From Anastrepha obliqua (taxonomy: Eukaryota > Arthropoda > Insecta > Diptera > Tephritidae), in assembly GCF_027943255.1 (NCBI RefSeq), contig NC_072895.1, positions 37,918,001 to 37,982,000 on the forward strand: a stretch of DNA of 64,000 nucleotides, given 5' to 3'. The notes under the pieces were generated by a model that was not told where the DNA came from, ran no database searches, and saw nothing but the letters and a program-made list of their open reading frames with translations. Shown piece after piece: positions 51,955 through 64,000 of the stretch (position 1 is its first letter; every line of letters starts with the position of its first letter). The translations under genes were made by a program, and so were the position numbers.

Positions 51955-52518
51955 TGATCATTTTCTTACGAAATAATGTTTTTTATACGAAAACATGTAA
52001 ATGCGAATCACAAAAAATAAAATAAAATAACTTTCTTCAGTTGCAAATGTTCACAGGCTTATATTAGTGCACACTTTGTGTATGCTTTAAAAAAATTTTA
52101 ATTTTCCAAAGTAAGCAGACATTTTTACTGCAAGTACATTTTTGGAAGATTCTTTAGTTACAACATATTTTTCGAAAAATTATAGTAATTTTGCAGAATA
52201 CTAGAAAAATGATTGAAAAAGTTATATTTCTCTGATATTTAGAATTGTATGTTGTCAAAGTAGTTTAATTTATCCATAAATATATTTATATTATACCTAT
52301 GTACATACGCATACCTTTTTTATCTGAATATTTCATGATCTACCCGTTATAACAGTTGCACCTCTCTTAATAACTCTACTTATCTGGTTTCGTATATGCA
52401 AATGTTACACGGAAATAAACATTTACTTAAAAATATACTTCATCTTATCTACATATGCATGCAGAGTATAAAGATGTCTTGATATAAAATATAAAACAAA
52501 TGTTGGATTTGTCGCCCT
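51955..52518. other. Likely 3' flank or 3'UTR of Sox14
   Basis: AT-rich sequence downstream of the Sox14 stop on the minus strand. I saw no clear AATAAA at a usual distance, so the 3'UTR end is unknown. Confidence 0.3.
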
Positions 52519-54012
52519 TTAAAGACTCGAAAACTCATATCTGTTGCTAAACTCCAAGTGGCTGCCTGTGGATTCCGGTGGTAAGTCGTCATAGGTAAAA
52601 GCAAGCAGTGCTCCATTGGTATCATAAAATTTGTAGTTCGAAGAGTTGAGAGTATCCGGTTGAGGTTGTTGATTCGTGTTTAATAGTGGAAACATATTGG
52701 CAATATTCGTATCCACCACCACGCTGTTAGTACTAATATTATTTAACCCAATTTGTGATGAATGTGGCGATGTTAAAATACTACAATCGCTGTCAACACT
52801 TGCACAAGGAATTGATATTGCATACATATCATCGGCAGTTATAAATCCAGTGTTCCCAACATTTCCGCAAATACGATTGCTATTGTGAATTTCAATATTC
52901 ATGGTTACGGTTTGTTGTTGCATAGCAGAATCTTGATTTTCAGATATGCATTCATCCGTGCAATACAACGATTGGTTTATAATGTCACTATTTGTATCGT
53001 CAGTTGGGTGGTTAATAATACTTGAGTGATTTTTGTTATCTCGGGAAGATAGTATAGAATCAAAAATAGGAAGTTTAACAGTTTCATATGGATATTGTAT
53101 TTGATGCGAATGGTGACTGGCAAGATGTAAATTAGCATCATTTACAATGCTGTCTTCTTTTTCTATTTTAGCCTTTTCGAAACATGAGATCTGAGAAATA
53201 TTATTTATATTAACTTGTTGTTCATGGTTTTGTGCATTGTCATGAGAAAACTCATTTTTGTTATTTTGAAATTCAAATTGCGTTTCAAAAAAGTGATCGG
53301 GATTAATGATTTTCAAAACGTCTTCAAGTTGATATTCCGCACTATTTTTGAGTTGATTCAAATCGGACGGGTCATTGGGATCTATGCTAGGTAAATTATC
53401 TACAATCCCTGAGTTGATATCACAGATAATTGCATCATTGCAAAAGTTCCTATCACTTGAAGTACTTGGTAGATAATTTAGTGGATTATCTTCTTTACAA
53501 ATTTTAGCCGGATCATGAAAAGTAATCGCGTCTTTTAATTTGTTAAGCTTTCTTGTATTGACGGAGGAGCCCTTGCCCAAATTTTTTCTCGAGTTTCGGT
53601 TCCGCCGGTAAATTCCGTCTTGATTGCTGCAAACTATACTTTGTTTACTTTTTCGCTCGGTGGAAGATGGTGCAGATGGTATTCTCTTTTTTATACTGTT
53701 TTGACTCTGTTCTCCGCGTTCGCGTTTATCATTATTATTCCTAGAAGTAAAACATCTCGATTGCTTCTTCTGGGGTCTATATTTATAATCAGGATATTCT
53801 ATCATATGCAGTTTACGTAAGTTTTCCGCTTCAATTATATAAGGCTGCTTTTCTTCTTTGCCTAAAAGTTGCCAACACCTACCAAGTTCTTTTGATATTT
53901 CTGCATTGTGCATGTCGGGGGTCTTTTCGCATATTTTTCTTCTTTCCATTTGGCTCCAGACCATAAATGCGTTCATTGGTCTTTTTATATGGCCTGGATG
54001 GTGTTTTTTTGT
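52519..54012 (-). CDS. Sox14: Sox14 exon 2, HMG box and C-terminal region
   Basis: Acceptor TTTTTTTTCAG|ACAAAA at 54013/54012, phase 0, 497 codons plus stop at 52519. Starts [20 protein letters not shown], so the intron lies just before the HMG box. Contains the whole DNA-binding domain and the long low-complexity tail. No internal intron. Confidence 0.95.
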   Translation of the reverse strand, partial: TKKHHPGHIKRPMNAFMVWSQMERRKICEKTPDMHNAEISKELGRCWQLLGKEEKQPYIIEAENLRKLHMIEYPDYKYRPQKKQSRCFTSRNNNDKRERGEQSQNSIKKRIPSAPSSTERKSKQSIVCSNQDGIYRRNRNSRKNLGKGSSVNTRKLNKLKDAITFHDPAKICKEDNPLNYLPSTSSDRNFCNDAIICDINSGIVDNLPSIDPNDPSDLNQLKNSAEYQLEDVLKIINPDHFFETQFEFQNNKNEFSHDNAQNHEQQVNINNISQISCFEKAKIEKEDSIVNDANLHLASHHSHQIQYPYETVKLPIFDSILSSRDNKNHSSIINHPTDDTNSDIINQSLYCTDECISENQDSAMQQQTVTMNIEIHNSNRICGNVGNTGFITADDMYAISIPCASVDSDCSILTSPHSSQIGLNNISTNSVVVDTNIANMFPLLNTNQQPQPDTLNSSNYKFYDTNGALLAFTYDDLPPESTGSHLEFSNRYEFSSL

Positions 54013-57000
54013 CTGAAAAAAAAAAATCACATTTATAAATACATATGTAACTATATATATTTAATATTATATATGTATAAAGTTAAATCAGACATAAATA
54101 TAATTGAGATCGAATAAAAACCATGCCCATTTCTTATGTGTTAAGTCTAAGTTTCTGTCCACCCGTCCGTTATTATAAGCCATAACTCTCATCTCTCAGG
54201 CCCAGGCTTTTTAAGGGAGCCAAAAAGTTCGGAACCTTAACTTTTTTATTCACACTTTAATTTTGAATTAAGCAATTAAGAGGCTGAAGCCCAACAAAGT
54301 CACGGACGAAGATGACATGCAGCTAGAACTACTGATCGCTGATCCGAAAATTGTACTGGAAATTCTTCATCCTCATAGCACCGCCGTCTGAGATAATGAA
54401 ACACTGCCTACGGCCTGGACAAAAGGCATAATCGCGAAGCTGCCCAAGAAAGGCAATTTGCGTGACTAGGGCAACTGGCGAGGAGCAACCCTGCTCAACG
54501 CCATCTACATAATTCTAGCCACGATCATACAAAGCAGACTTTAATGTATCGAACACTCCTCAAGGGACGAGCAAGCTGAATTGCACCCTCACCGAAGCTG
54601 TGTTGACCAACCCAACACTCTTTACATCATAGTAGAACAATAAGTTGAATGGTGCTCCCCGCTTTACGTGCCGATCGTTGGCTTTAAGAAACATTCGTCT
54701 TGATCAAACGATACTCATTATAGCTGGCCTGTTAAGATAATCCGCCTTTACGGGAACTAGGGAAGCGTCCTTTGCAGAAGCTCCGAACGAAAATATCAGC
54801 GACCCATTCACGATCTACGCAGGCGGAAGGCAATGTTATCCTGTCGACTCTTCTTTTCGCCATCGTCCTAGACGATGTCTTGAGCCAATTCACCCTGCAT
54901 AAAAGCGGCATCGTATGGAGTTTCACCAGAAATCTTCCGGAGCTGAACTGAGCCGATGACATCTACCTCTTCTCTCACAAACTCACTGATGTGCAAGCGA
55001 GAGGGGACTGACTAGTCAAGCGGGCACGCACTGTCGGGTTGGAGGTCACTATCGCCAAGACGAAAGCTATGAGAATCAACCGCAATGGTAGAATTTGTCA
55101 AAAGCTTCTGCTACCTCGGCTGCACTATCACGGCAGACGGTGGAGCAGATGAAGATTCCAACTGCAGACTAAACAAAGCAAGGGCGGTGTCCCGGGCGAA
55201 TGTATACAGTATGGGTGAATTCGCAAATCCCCAGGCGTTCTAAACATCGAATATTCAGCTCATGTGTGAAGCCAGTATTGTTGTGCGGAAGTGAAACATG
55301 GTTGGTCTGTAACACCATCACACAGAGGGTACAATTTTTCGTTAACAAATCCTTCCGCATCATATGTAGAATATTCTGCAACTACGCGCTGTGGAGATTG
55401 GTAAATGAGGAACTCGTCCATCAAATCAAACGCATAAAGTGACACTGGATAGGTCACACGCTTAGAAAACCACCAAATAGCATCACGAGAATGGCCCTGG
55501 ATTAGAACCCGCGAGGGAGCAGAGTTCGGAGTCGGCCAAAGAATACTTGGAGAAGGTCGATATTGCGCGAGCTAGCAGATACCGATATCATATGGGAAGG
55601 CGCTAAAAGAACAGACAGAGCTGTGTACGATGGAAGAGCCTTTTTAAGGCCTTATGCTCCCAAGCGGATTGTTGTTAATAACGAAACCAATTTCAAGATA
55701 TTTCCAATTTAGGATGTTTAATTCGATTATTGTAGAAATTTCTAATCTCTTTCATGTTATGTAAAATTCTAATGATACTTTTTTTTTCTTGTGGCAATTC
55801 AAAAAATTGGGTGAACATGAGATTCGAAAGTCTGTAGCAAATTTCATCAGATGTGTCCCCTGAATTGAGAGATGCAATAATTCATGTGAAGATATCCACA
55901 AAGCTAATCCCAACATGGAAATTACATGAAACATTACATGCATCTATCAAATTTAATTAAATGTATTTATAGAGGCAGACAGGGTTTTTTATTCACGCAC
56001 AGGTTTTTTTTCTCCTGGCGGTCCTGGCTGCACCTACAGGTTATATTTAAAAAACTGTTCGTCAAAACTAGCGATGGAAATCAGATGATTTCAGCTATGC
56101 AAAATTGTAACTATCAGCTATAAATATTTTAATTCTACATCTGTACAATGCGGTTCCGGTCCTTGCCCGAATTAGTCACGCAGTTCGGTGCCCTGCTCTA
56201 ATGAAAATTTACGAGTTTACACACTCATACATAACCATGTATGTCCAGATGTACTTGTATTAGTACTTACATACTTAAGTCTGCACATATTGTTCTCATT
56301 TGAAGTTCACTGGCCGCGATAGAAAAGCTCCGAATTTTCTATGTACTGTAGGTATACATTCAAAAGGTTAAAGCTTCTGCTGCAAGTGAATGCTCCTTAG
56401 CAAGCGAGTATATACAAGTTGTATTATGTACCACGTGTAGGTGTACAACTATACCCTGCATGGAAAGCTTTAGCCAGAAAAACAAATACATAGTAAAGAA
56501 CAGTATGAGCACGGTACAAAGGTCATTCAATCTACCAGAGCCTACAATTCAACAGATGTGTACACCTTTACATACATATGTATGTAAGTACTCGGGAATG
56601 TGCATTCTCCATTATTTTAAATCCGAAATAGCATAAGTATATAAGTAAATACGCACCTGACAATCAAATCAAAACTAGTATATTAATTATTAATGTCTCT
56701 CCTTATTTATTAAATTTTCAAACCACATGTTTTTTTTTAATATTTTCAAAGTATATGTACGTGCTTGAGAGTCGTAAAAAATATTTAAAGTTTTAAAATC
56801 AAAAACGTTACTCTGCTTTGGAAATAAAATTTTTTGTCATTAAAACTTTTATAAACATATTTTTGGCCTGAGAATAAGAATTGAGTAATGCAGAACATAA
56901 ACGATTATAAAAATGAATCTTATTTGTTCCCCTGCCCCAAATTTAAATGTTTGCTGTTTTGTTTAGAATGGGAGAATATAAGGTGATGAGGAAGAATAAG

Positions 57001-60000
57001 CGAAAGCAAAGTAATAACTGCATTCATTATCATTCGTGCTTTCACAATTTAACACGCGGTACTTCATTTTTATACCCATTTGTGCTCAAGGGTACCTATT
57101 ATATTACGAGTCCGGTTTAGAGGATTCAGTCACAACTTAAAGGAAGTCATTCCTTTACTCAAAAAAGCTGTACCTGGAAAAACTTTTGAGAGAGTAACTG
57201 AGCAACTCTTCCTAGTCAGAAGTTACAAGATTTACTTCGAAGTATTTCTTCTGGCAAGTTTATGAAGAGTGTCAAACGATTGTGTTTGCCAACAAAAACA
57301 TAAAGCGGTGAAGCTAAATAAATTTCCAAAAATTAAAATAAACAACGAAATATGGTATTTGAAAAGAAAGTAATTATTCTTTCAGCCAAGTGAGTGTGGT
57401 ATTAATGCAGACGCTGGGAGGTTAGCATTTAAACCCTAGTATTGTAATAATTTGTAAACAAGCCGACTGACGAACGATGCAGAGAATAACAAGGTGGCAC
57501 CCATCGTAGTACCGTTACTTTGCTCTAAGCGAATTTGTCAATATTAGCTGATATTCGTGACGTCACCTTTGTGCAATTGGTGCGACCAGATTACCATTTT
57601 CGTAACTTGATTTAGCATTTTTTTCTCTGGCCTCGGAGTTTTAGTTCTTTCTTCCTGACATTTTTCTAGCCTCTTTTCATTAAAATGTGATGTTTATAAT
57701 TGTATAAAAAGTATGTATTTTTTAATTAGTTCAATTATTTACTCAGTTCTATTTAACTTTACTTTTTATTTATCATCTGGTCACATTATCGATTGCGATT
57801 ATTGTTTGTGTTGGTTATTATTATAAATTCAACAAATTTTCTATAGCACAAAAATCTTCTCAGAATGGCCTGTTTAAACCTTTTTTTAATTATACAAAAT
57901 TTTGTTTAAACTGATAGTTTTGGTAGTTTTAAATTAAAAAAGAAACAAACACCAAACTCAAAAATTTCGGGTCTAAAAAAGCACTAAACTTATTGCGAAG
58001 AGCAAATGCTTGGCACTGCAAAACTACACCAATGTGACGTCACGTAATCTCCGATGGGTGCAATTTTGTTTTTATCATTTTTGGACTGACGTACAAATTG
58101 TAGTTGTACGCAGTAAACATCGTTTTTAAATTATTTTAATATAATAAAAATTTAAAATTTTGTAAGCTTATTTTGTTGATGATTTTAAACTGTACTGTTT
58201 GGCAACACTGTGTGGTGAGAGAGCACTCAGTTAACACGGCTTTACGACTAAAATCAAAATTTCTCATTTTGCACACTTACACTGTACACGGACGACGGCA
58301 AAAATTATCAATCTTCCCATAAAGTGATTCATTTTGCGCCACCTTGTACACATGTGTACGACAGGTTTTACAGAAATATAAAATGCACGAATAAGTCGAT
58401 GTTTGAAATATTTAAAATAATTGTTTCATTTTTAAATCAACTCATTCTTTGTAATTTATTTTTGTACTATCAGGACCATAAGGATCAGCACGTTTTAAAA
58501 ATTTATATGAAAGACAAAATCAATAGCCAAAGACTTCCCCATTCATTTTGAAGGTTAGAAGCGGTAATTTGCGTTTTCTAATTGATCCTCAAAAATTTTC
58601 GACACAATAATAATAATAAAATATTATAATAATAATAACAAGACATTATAAACTTTAAACTTCGTGTTCAGCAAATCACCTAATTGAGTTGACTCATGAC
58701 CTCATAATTTTTTACCAAAACGTTCTTCTGGGGATCCTCGCTTTAAAAACGCGTCCGAATGTTTATTATAATGCCAAAAGAAAACAAAATCCAAACAAAG
58801 CTATTGACCGCATAATGAAACATTTTATGGCGTAAATCAAAAAAGTATCATAATTAAAAAAGACCGTTATAACGAAATGAAGTATATAGAGCGGTCATAT
58901 AGCGAGGTATGGGTGCATAATTATAACCGCGCTCACGTGCAAGTGAGCTAACTTTTCATATTTCACGGGCAACGTATGTATGTATGTATATATATTTTAT
59001 TTTCCATTTTTTGCTTATTTGTGTTGGTACACACGTCCTGAATACCGTATATGTTTACAATTGCAACTATTTTCTTCTATCGAAAAAAACGGTTAAAAAA
59101 TCTGAATTTTTCTCATTTTTTCTTGTTCCTAAAACAGAAAATACCTATGAAGAAACGGAGATTGGCTACAATTGTGGTGGTAAAATCTGCTTTATTGGAA
59201 AAACTCAGTTTAATCAAAGAGCTTTTTGGTCAGATAAGGGTAATGAAGTAGAAAAAGCATAAGAAAGATTACTTTGGACGGTCTGAACGAAAACATCTAC
59301 TCAACGCCAGTTTGCTTAGAATGAGAATTAGAGTTCAAAATTAGCATAAAGCTTTGGTTTCCTCAAGAGCGGAGCCGCCTAAAAGCGGTCGAACAACAAC
59401 CTGACCTGAGGTAGGTCTTTTTTCTTTCACCGTATGCACTAGAATGTCAACACAAAATAAAATGACAATATACAGCGTGGATCGTCCCAAGGTGTATAGA
59501 AGGTGCTGTGATTAGAATAGTTGATTTCTTCTTCCTCAATTCGCCTTTAATTTAAAATGTTGTTCTTATGTCGTGAACGCACGACAAACTAATTTTATCT
59601 ATTTGTCACTCATTCTTCTATTATCTTTCCCTTGACATTCCTAATTCGAAATATGTTGTTGTTGCTCGAATGCTACCACCTTATATAGATACGCTTTGGT
59701 TGGTTTTTCTTTTCTGCTTTATATTGTAGTGAGATCCTAATGTACAAAACGTTGTTGTAAGTCTAGTGCCACCACCTTTAATGAATTCGCCTTAAGCAGG
59801 TGGTTAATCTCATTGTTTTTAAAGAGAGGTTATAACATCCTAAGGTCTTACTTGGTTGTCTTGATTTCATTGAAAAATATACATGAAAACACTCACATAT
59901 TCACAGAAATGTATGTACATATTTTGAAAGTCAAGCCATAGCTCCTCGACGGCCTAAGAGCTCCTATGGACTCGAATCGTCATATCCTTGAAAGTATCGG

Positions 60001-62085
60001 TAATCGTACGAAAAAGATACGGGATACAATTTTGATTGGGTTTACGAATGTAAACTTATCATAAAATCTTTTCAACTCACAATAGTTTTCAAGTTCCATT
60101 GCGATTTGGATTGTATTTTTGAGTCACAATAAATGTAGAATTATCAAAATAATTAAAAAAACTCGTTGAACTATCAAAACGGACTTTGTTTTTCTATTTA
60201 TGTTCAAGGCAGCTCAATTTATTATATAGAGGGCGGCGTCGATTCGAATTACCGGGGCAGTAAATTTTGATTAAAATTGTATAAGTACATACATATATAG
60301 TATGACAGACGGTTATTACGCGGATTAGTGAACAGCTGATTTGCATATTGGATAGTTTTGTCAATAAAAAATGGACCATAGGCAACAAATACGGATATAC
60401 ATAGTTGCTTTAGCACTTCCCCAAAATATCAAAACAATTTATGTAATTTCGAACGTGTTAGTGCAAACTATCATTGCAACCACTCTTTCTTGTTGTTCCT
60501 TTTAAAATTTAAAAGATTTATTATTTTTCATTCGCAATATATAGTAACTGTCATTTTTCGGCAATGTTGCCATCGAAAATTCCGATTAATCCGCTTAAAT
60601 TATGAAAATTAAGTCTAGTTGCCATTCCGCATTAGTTGCGCTGGAAAGTTCATTTGTAAATCATTCATATCATATCATTGGCATGTGTCCGAGCATAGTC
60701 TGTGAAGTATTAAATAGGCGGCCGCCGTAGCAGAATGAGTTGGTGCGTCACTACCATTCGGAATTCAGAGAGCCTACGTTCTCTACGAATCTTGGTGAAA
60801 CATCAAAATGAAGAAAAAGACTTTTCTAATAGCGGTCGCTCTCGGCAGACAATGGCAAACCTCCGAGTGTATTTCTGCCATGAAAAAGCTCCTCAGAAAA
60901 AATATCTGCCGTTCGGAGTCGGCTTAAAACTGTCGGTCCCTCCATAACATCAAGACGCACACCATAAATAGTCCGAGGAGTTCGGCCAAACACAGAACAA
61001 AACAGAAAGGGTGTACGCGCCAATTATATATGTATATGTATGGTATATATACATATATACATATATGTATATTATAATATCGACCATTCTCCAACTCAAC
61101 TCCTTTTACTTCGGATTTATTATTTTCGGAAATTATTTTAATTAGTCCTACAATTTCCAAAGTCCAAAATTTATTTAAAATTTTCATTTATTTACTACAA
61201 TTTCAGTTAACTTAAATTGTTTCTGTATTTCTGTGTATAATCTTAATTTTCATTAGTATCAATATTTTAAATCACCTCACAGATTTTCAAGTATTTAAGT
61301 TTTTAGAAGCATACGTTTAATGATGCGTTTGCGAATGTCGTAACACCGAAACCTGTGAAATGCAGTACGTTCACGTATTACGTGATCTGAAATATGAATA
61401 TTAGCAAATGTGACGGGGACTCTGACTTAACACAGAACCGGGACCGCTGTTAGCGCCCGTAATTTTTTGAAGATGGCGTTCCGTAAGTTACGGTCATAAT
61501 ATTATGGCACCGTTTTCGAAGCAAACCGATGTCTGCTGTGCACATGAAGCATGAAATGATCGAAAAAGTTTATTCTAATGGCGTCAATGGCAAACCTCAG
61601 AATGCAGACTTGTCACAAATTGTTTTATCGTATCCGAGGGCTAAATATTGGATGATTAAAACATAAAATAAATTAAAATATATTATTTATTTATTTTTCG
61701 TAATCTTATAAATGTTTTCTTATTGCACCAATTTTTAGTAAAAAAAATAGATGTAGAAATAAATTATTGCCCTCAATATAAACTCAAACATACATACATA
61801 CATATGTATGCATTAACTCCCTTACTGCAAACAGTTTGATATTGGGCGTTTAAATCTCGTAATAAAGTGTTTTATAAATGAAAACAGCTAGGCCGGAATA
61901 AATTGCTATCGCGCGCTTACCTGTGTCGCATCCGAATAGGGGGTGCTTGAATTCAGATTTACACGTTGGGACCCAAAAACTAACTCATTGCTTTTGGAGT
62001 TTCCATTATTGTACTCGTTTTCCTGAGGTTCACAAGGAGAGGTCATGTTGGATTTCAAAAGAGCGTGCAAGTTAAAATCATCCAT
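52519..62085 (-). CDS. Sox14: Sox14 (SoxC group HMG-box transcription factor), whole two-exon gene
   Basis: Exons 61921-62085 and 52519-54012, joined in phase 0, give 552 residues. One HMG box at about residues 63-140: [40 protein letters not shown] and [18 protein letters not shown]. These residues, with PGHIKRPM before and YRPQKK after, are those of the SoxC group (vertebrate Sox4/11/12, fly Sox14). In Drosophila Sox14 is ecdysone-induced and needed for neurite pruning and metamorphosis; the same role here is inference. The rest is Asn/Ser/Asp-rich and disordered, with an acidic C-terminus ([10 protein letters not shown]) that may activate transcription. A basic stretch after the box ([17 protein letters not shown]) can serve nuclear import. 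The start ATG is preceded in frame by a TGA. Confidence 0.93.
54262..55650 (+). pseudogene. Non-LTR reverse transcriptase relic in the Sox14 intron
   Basis: [20 protein letters not shown] and [20 protein letters not shown] (about 54410-54535) match the start of a LINE reverse transcriptase. [20 protein letters not shown] and [17 protein letters not shown] (55090-55220) match its later part, and [16 protein letters not shown] with [12 protein letters not shown] (55255-55375) its thumb. Stops and shifts occur throughout and YADD is gone. Distinct from the young RTE copies: the wording of the motifs differs. Confidence 0.75.
55700..57500. other. Sox14 intron, unassigned
   Basis: AT-rich intronic DNA with TACATATG-type runs (56240-56290, 56565-56590). 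The frames at 55926-56123 and 57080-57265 show no motif. Confidence 0.45.
57520..57605 (+). repeat. Repeat family C, left-end fragment
   Basis: TTTGCTCTAAGCGAATTTGT followed by TTAGCTGATATTCGTGACGT resembles the first 70 bp of the copy at 40725, including the GACGTCAC site. Confidence 0.55.
57606..59740. other. Sox14 intron, unassigned
   Basis: AT-rich. The plus frames at 58984-59262 and 59051-59251 overlap in two registers, and [19 protein letters not shown] is open but not recognised. No element boundaries seen. Confidence 0.4.
59741..59793 (+). mobile_element. MITE family A, right-end fragment
   Basis: ACAAAACGTTGTTGTAAGTC, TAGTGCCACCACCTTTAATG and AATTCGCCTTAAG match the end of the 37033 copy. 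A second weak match lies at about 59655-59700. Confidence 0.7.
60717..61035 (+). mobile_element. SINE family B in the Sox14 intron
   Basis: GGCGGCCGCCGTAGCAGAAT at the 5' end (box A mutated), a damaged box B TCTACGAATCTTGG, full body with minor deletions and a 3' end GGTGTACGCGCCAATTATAT plus TA-rich tail. Confidence 0.87.
61530..61620 (+). mobile_element. SINE family B relic
   Basis: ATCGAAAAAGTTTATTCTAATGGCG, CAATGGCAAACCTCAGAATG: only the middle of the SINE remains, with several changes. Confidence 0.5.
61921..62085 (-). CDS. Sox14: Sox14 exon 1
   Basis: ATG 62085, 55 codons, donor ACACAG|GTAAGC at 61921/61920, phase 0. Encodes [20 protein letters not shown] and ends [11 protein letters not shown], a short N-terminal tail before the HMG box. 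An in-frame TGA 12 codons upstream and the ATG in GAAATGG support this start. Confidence 0.85.
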
Positions 62086-62199
62086 TTCGTTGAAACTCAA
62101 ATTTTTAATGTTCCATGCTCAGCGATCTTCGGTTTTTCACAATAAACTTAAAATTGAATTGTGTAAAAATTGTTTAATCGGAGTTTTATGTTGATATTT

Positions 62200-63420
62200 T
62201 CCAAAGTGTTACTGTATGCTTAGATTTGGCAGTGTTGATTCATAACGTGCATATGTGTTTGTTGTAAGATTTCACATAATATATTTTTTTCCACTATATA
62301 TGTAGATATAGGATTTAGTATACGTATGTATGTAGATATGCATTTACACGAAGTAATGTATGTACATACATATGTATGTATAAATGTAGGCACATATGTG
62401 CATATACATACATATGTATGCATATATAAATGCATACATCTATAAGCACTTTAGCGATAGCTGCTTATAAGAAATGTATGGGGTAAAAAAAATATTTATA
62501 AACAAAAGTACATATGTATGCATACATGTCGTGTATATGCACATAGATACATATATATCACACATAAACTAATATATTTAAACATGCGCAAATGTATGTG
62601 TGCACATACTATTTCGCTTTAAACAAATCGACAATGCTGTGAATTTGCAGTTGAACTGATAAACGACGTCATAATAAGTCAAGGTAAAGTACGAGTATTT
62701 GTATTCATTCCATATTCACTCTATGTATGTATGTGTATATTTGTACGTATGAACTTGTAGACACATCTATATATGTGTATGTCTGTGCGTGCAGCTCTCT
62801 GAAAAAAAAAACACTTTTTGCAGTACTCAACGAATTTATCACTTTGTACTCTTTTGAACACATGGTACCTGCGCTGCAGTTGATATAGTATATGCACATA
62901 AAGGCATATTTATATGTATTATAAATGATTTCGACGCACATATGTATGTAGTCAAACACTCTTTAGTTTTGTCATCTTCATTTGCTTGTTTCCATGCATT
63001 TTTTCTTGCATGTCTATATACTAGGCATTTGTGAAAATGTATGTGCGCACCTACATGCATGTGTATGTGTAATTTTGCATTCACTGGCCCTATACAGCTG
63101 AATTTGTAACCACACAAATACTTATTTATGTTTATAAAAACATACATATGTACATACGAATGAGTAAACACAAGAACGCGTACGCGGAGCAGATATACGT
63201 AAGTTGTTTTAATAATTATTTAATTTGCAGTTCTTTACTTTATTCATTTAGGTACATATGCACACCAGTCTAAACTTTATACATATCTAAATCCAAATAC
63301 TGATGATTACTCCATTATTTATTTATTTACATTATAGTGCATTATTTAGGTACATATTATAGTATACACATATGTACATATGTATAAACGAACGTCGTAG
63401 GTTTTTATTGGCTCGTTGGC
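62200..63420. repeat. Microsatellite-rich flank upstream of Sox14 (TACATATGTATG type)
   Basis: Dense runs of GTACATACATATGTATG and related units, for example 62305-62450, 62505-62560, 62720-62780, 63140-63160 and 63360-63385. Open minus frames here (62220-62435, 62705-63171) come from the repeats and are not genes. Confidence 0.75.
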
Positions 63421-64000
63421 TTTAATTCTCATTTTTAGAAACCAGCACTACGTGTTTCAAAATAGTTGCACCGATTTAGTAACAATTCAACTCGACATTT
63501 AATTTGAAATTTAACGTATTTACAATAAGAACACTAATAATAGTTTAGTTGCGACTGCAGTCCGCCGTACATATGACAAGTAAAATAATCAACAGTTTCT
63601 ACTGCAATTTTGTGACTTTGTAGAGCGTTGTTGTGTTGTTATTCGATGCTTTTGCACTGAATCAGCTGTTTAACGTTGTATATGGTAGAAGTAATCATAT
63701 GGTATCATTGTCATTGTGTGTGCTGCAATGCCCCATTAGGGAAAGCCTACCCATACACTGTTCGTTGAACTGTGCTGCAGATATAATTACGGGTACTTAT
63801 AGTTTTTATTTGCGCAATGATATTTGAAAACATTATTTTATATACTCCGGCACCAAACGTTGTTGCAAGGAAGAACCAAGAGCAAGAAACGTGATTTAGA
63901 GAAGACCGGAAAACGGTTCAACTCAGCGTATGATGGTAAGAACTGAAGGCATGTACATATTTCACAAAATTTGCATATAAGTAAACCATTTGGAAAACAT
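63421..64000. other. Unassigned end of the window
   Basis: No gene, repeat or element recognised. It may hold 5' parts of Sox14, but no splice site can be tied to exon 1. Confidence 0.4.

Noticed and set aside
62220..63171. Minus-strand frames in the microsatellite region
   Set aside because: They are made of TACATATGTATG repeats and have no protein-like composition.
1..64000. CRISPR arrays, bacterial operons, riboswitches or a new defence system
   Set aside because: No regularly spaced repeats with unique spacers and no prokaryotic gene order; the splice sites and gene content are those of a fly nuclear genome.

Overview
The window looks like nuclear DNA of a higher (brachyceran) fly, most likely a true fruit fly (Tephritidae). 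It is AT-rich and dense in TACATATG-type microsatellites. It carries relics of the DD41D 'rosa' mariner lineage known from tephritids, and it holds three insect genes with ordinary spliced structures. Species is inference; no database search was possible.

Three protein-coding genes are well supported. (1) PPP1R15/GADD34-like, plus strand, two exons (6622-7170 and 12234-12443, 252 aa): the regulatory subunit that brings protein phosphatase 1 to eIF2alpha. (2) ANAPC2 (APC2; morula in Drosophila), minus strand, eight exons from 38644 down to 19595, about 776 aa: the cullin-like scaffold of the anaphase-promoting complex. (3) A SoxC HMG-box gene matching Drosophila Sox14, minus strand, two exons (61921-62085 and 52519-54012), 552 aa. 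They act in separate processes (stress translation, cell cycle, ecdysone-type transcription) and form no operon-like unit. From memory and unverified, their Drosophila orthologues lie near one another on 2R, so this may be old microsynteny.

Almost everything else is mobile DNA. It includes one apparently complete RTE-type LINE with an intact 997-aa endonuclease/reverse transcriptase ORF and a 12-bp target-site duplication (28785-32080), and a near-identical 5'-truncated copy nested inside an older Tc1-like relic (17700-18314). There is also a young, internally deleted Tc1 element with perfect 31-bp ends (23215-24311), mariner relics of DD41D and DD37D type, and fragments of at least four other non-LTR elements. 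A tRNA-derived SINE family has at least seven copies. Several MITE families are present (8-bp TSD hAT-like, TTAA/piggyBac-like, TA/pogo-like).

Layout: 1-6.4 kb, relics and repeats; 6.4-12.5 kb, PPP1R15 with a TE-filled intron; 12.5-19.6 kb, repeats; 19.6-38.7 kb, ANAPC2 swollen by insertions, with two abutting DRE octamers just upstream of its start; 38.7-52.5 kb, mostly repeats with one possible unrecognised exon; 52.5-62.1 kb, Sox14 with a 7.9-kb intron; 62.1-64 kb, microsatellite-rich DNA upstream of Sox14. I did not find an evident new multi-gene system. The best leads are the intact LINE, the tandem DREs, the SINE and MITE families, and a few short exon-like frames I cannot name.
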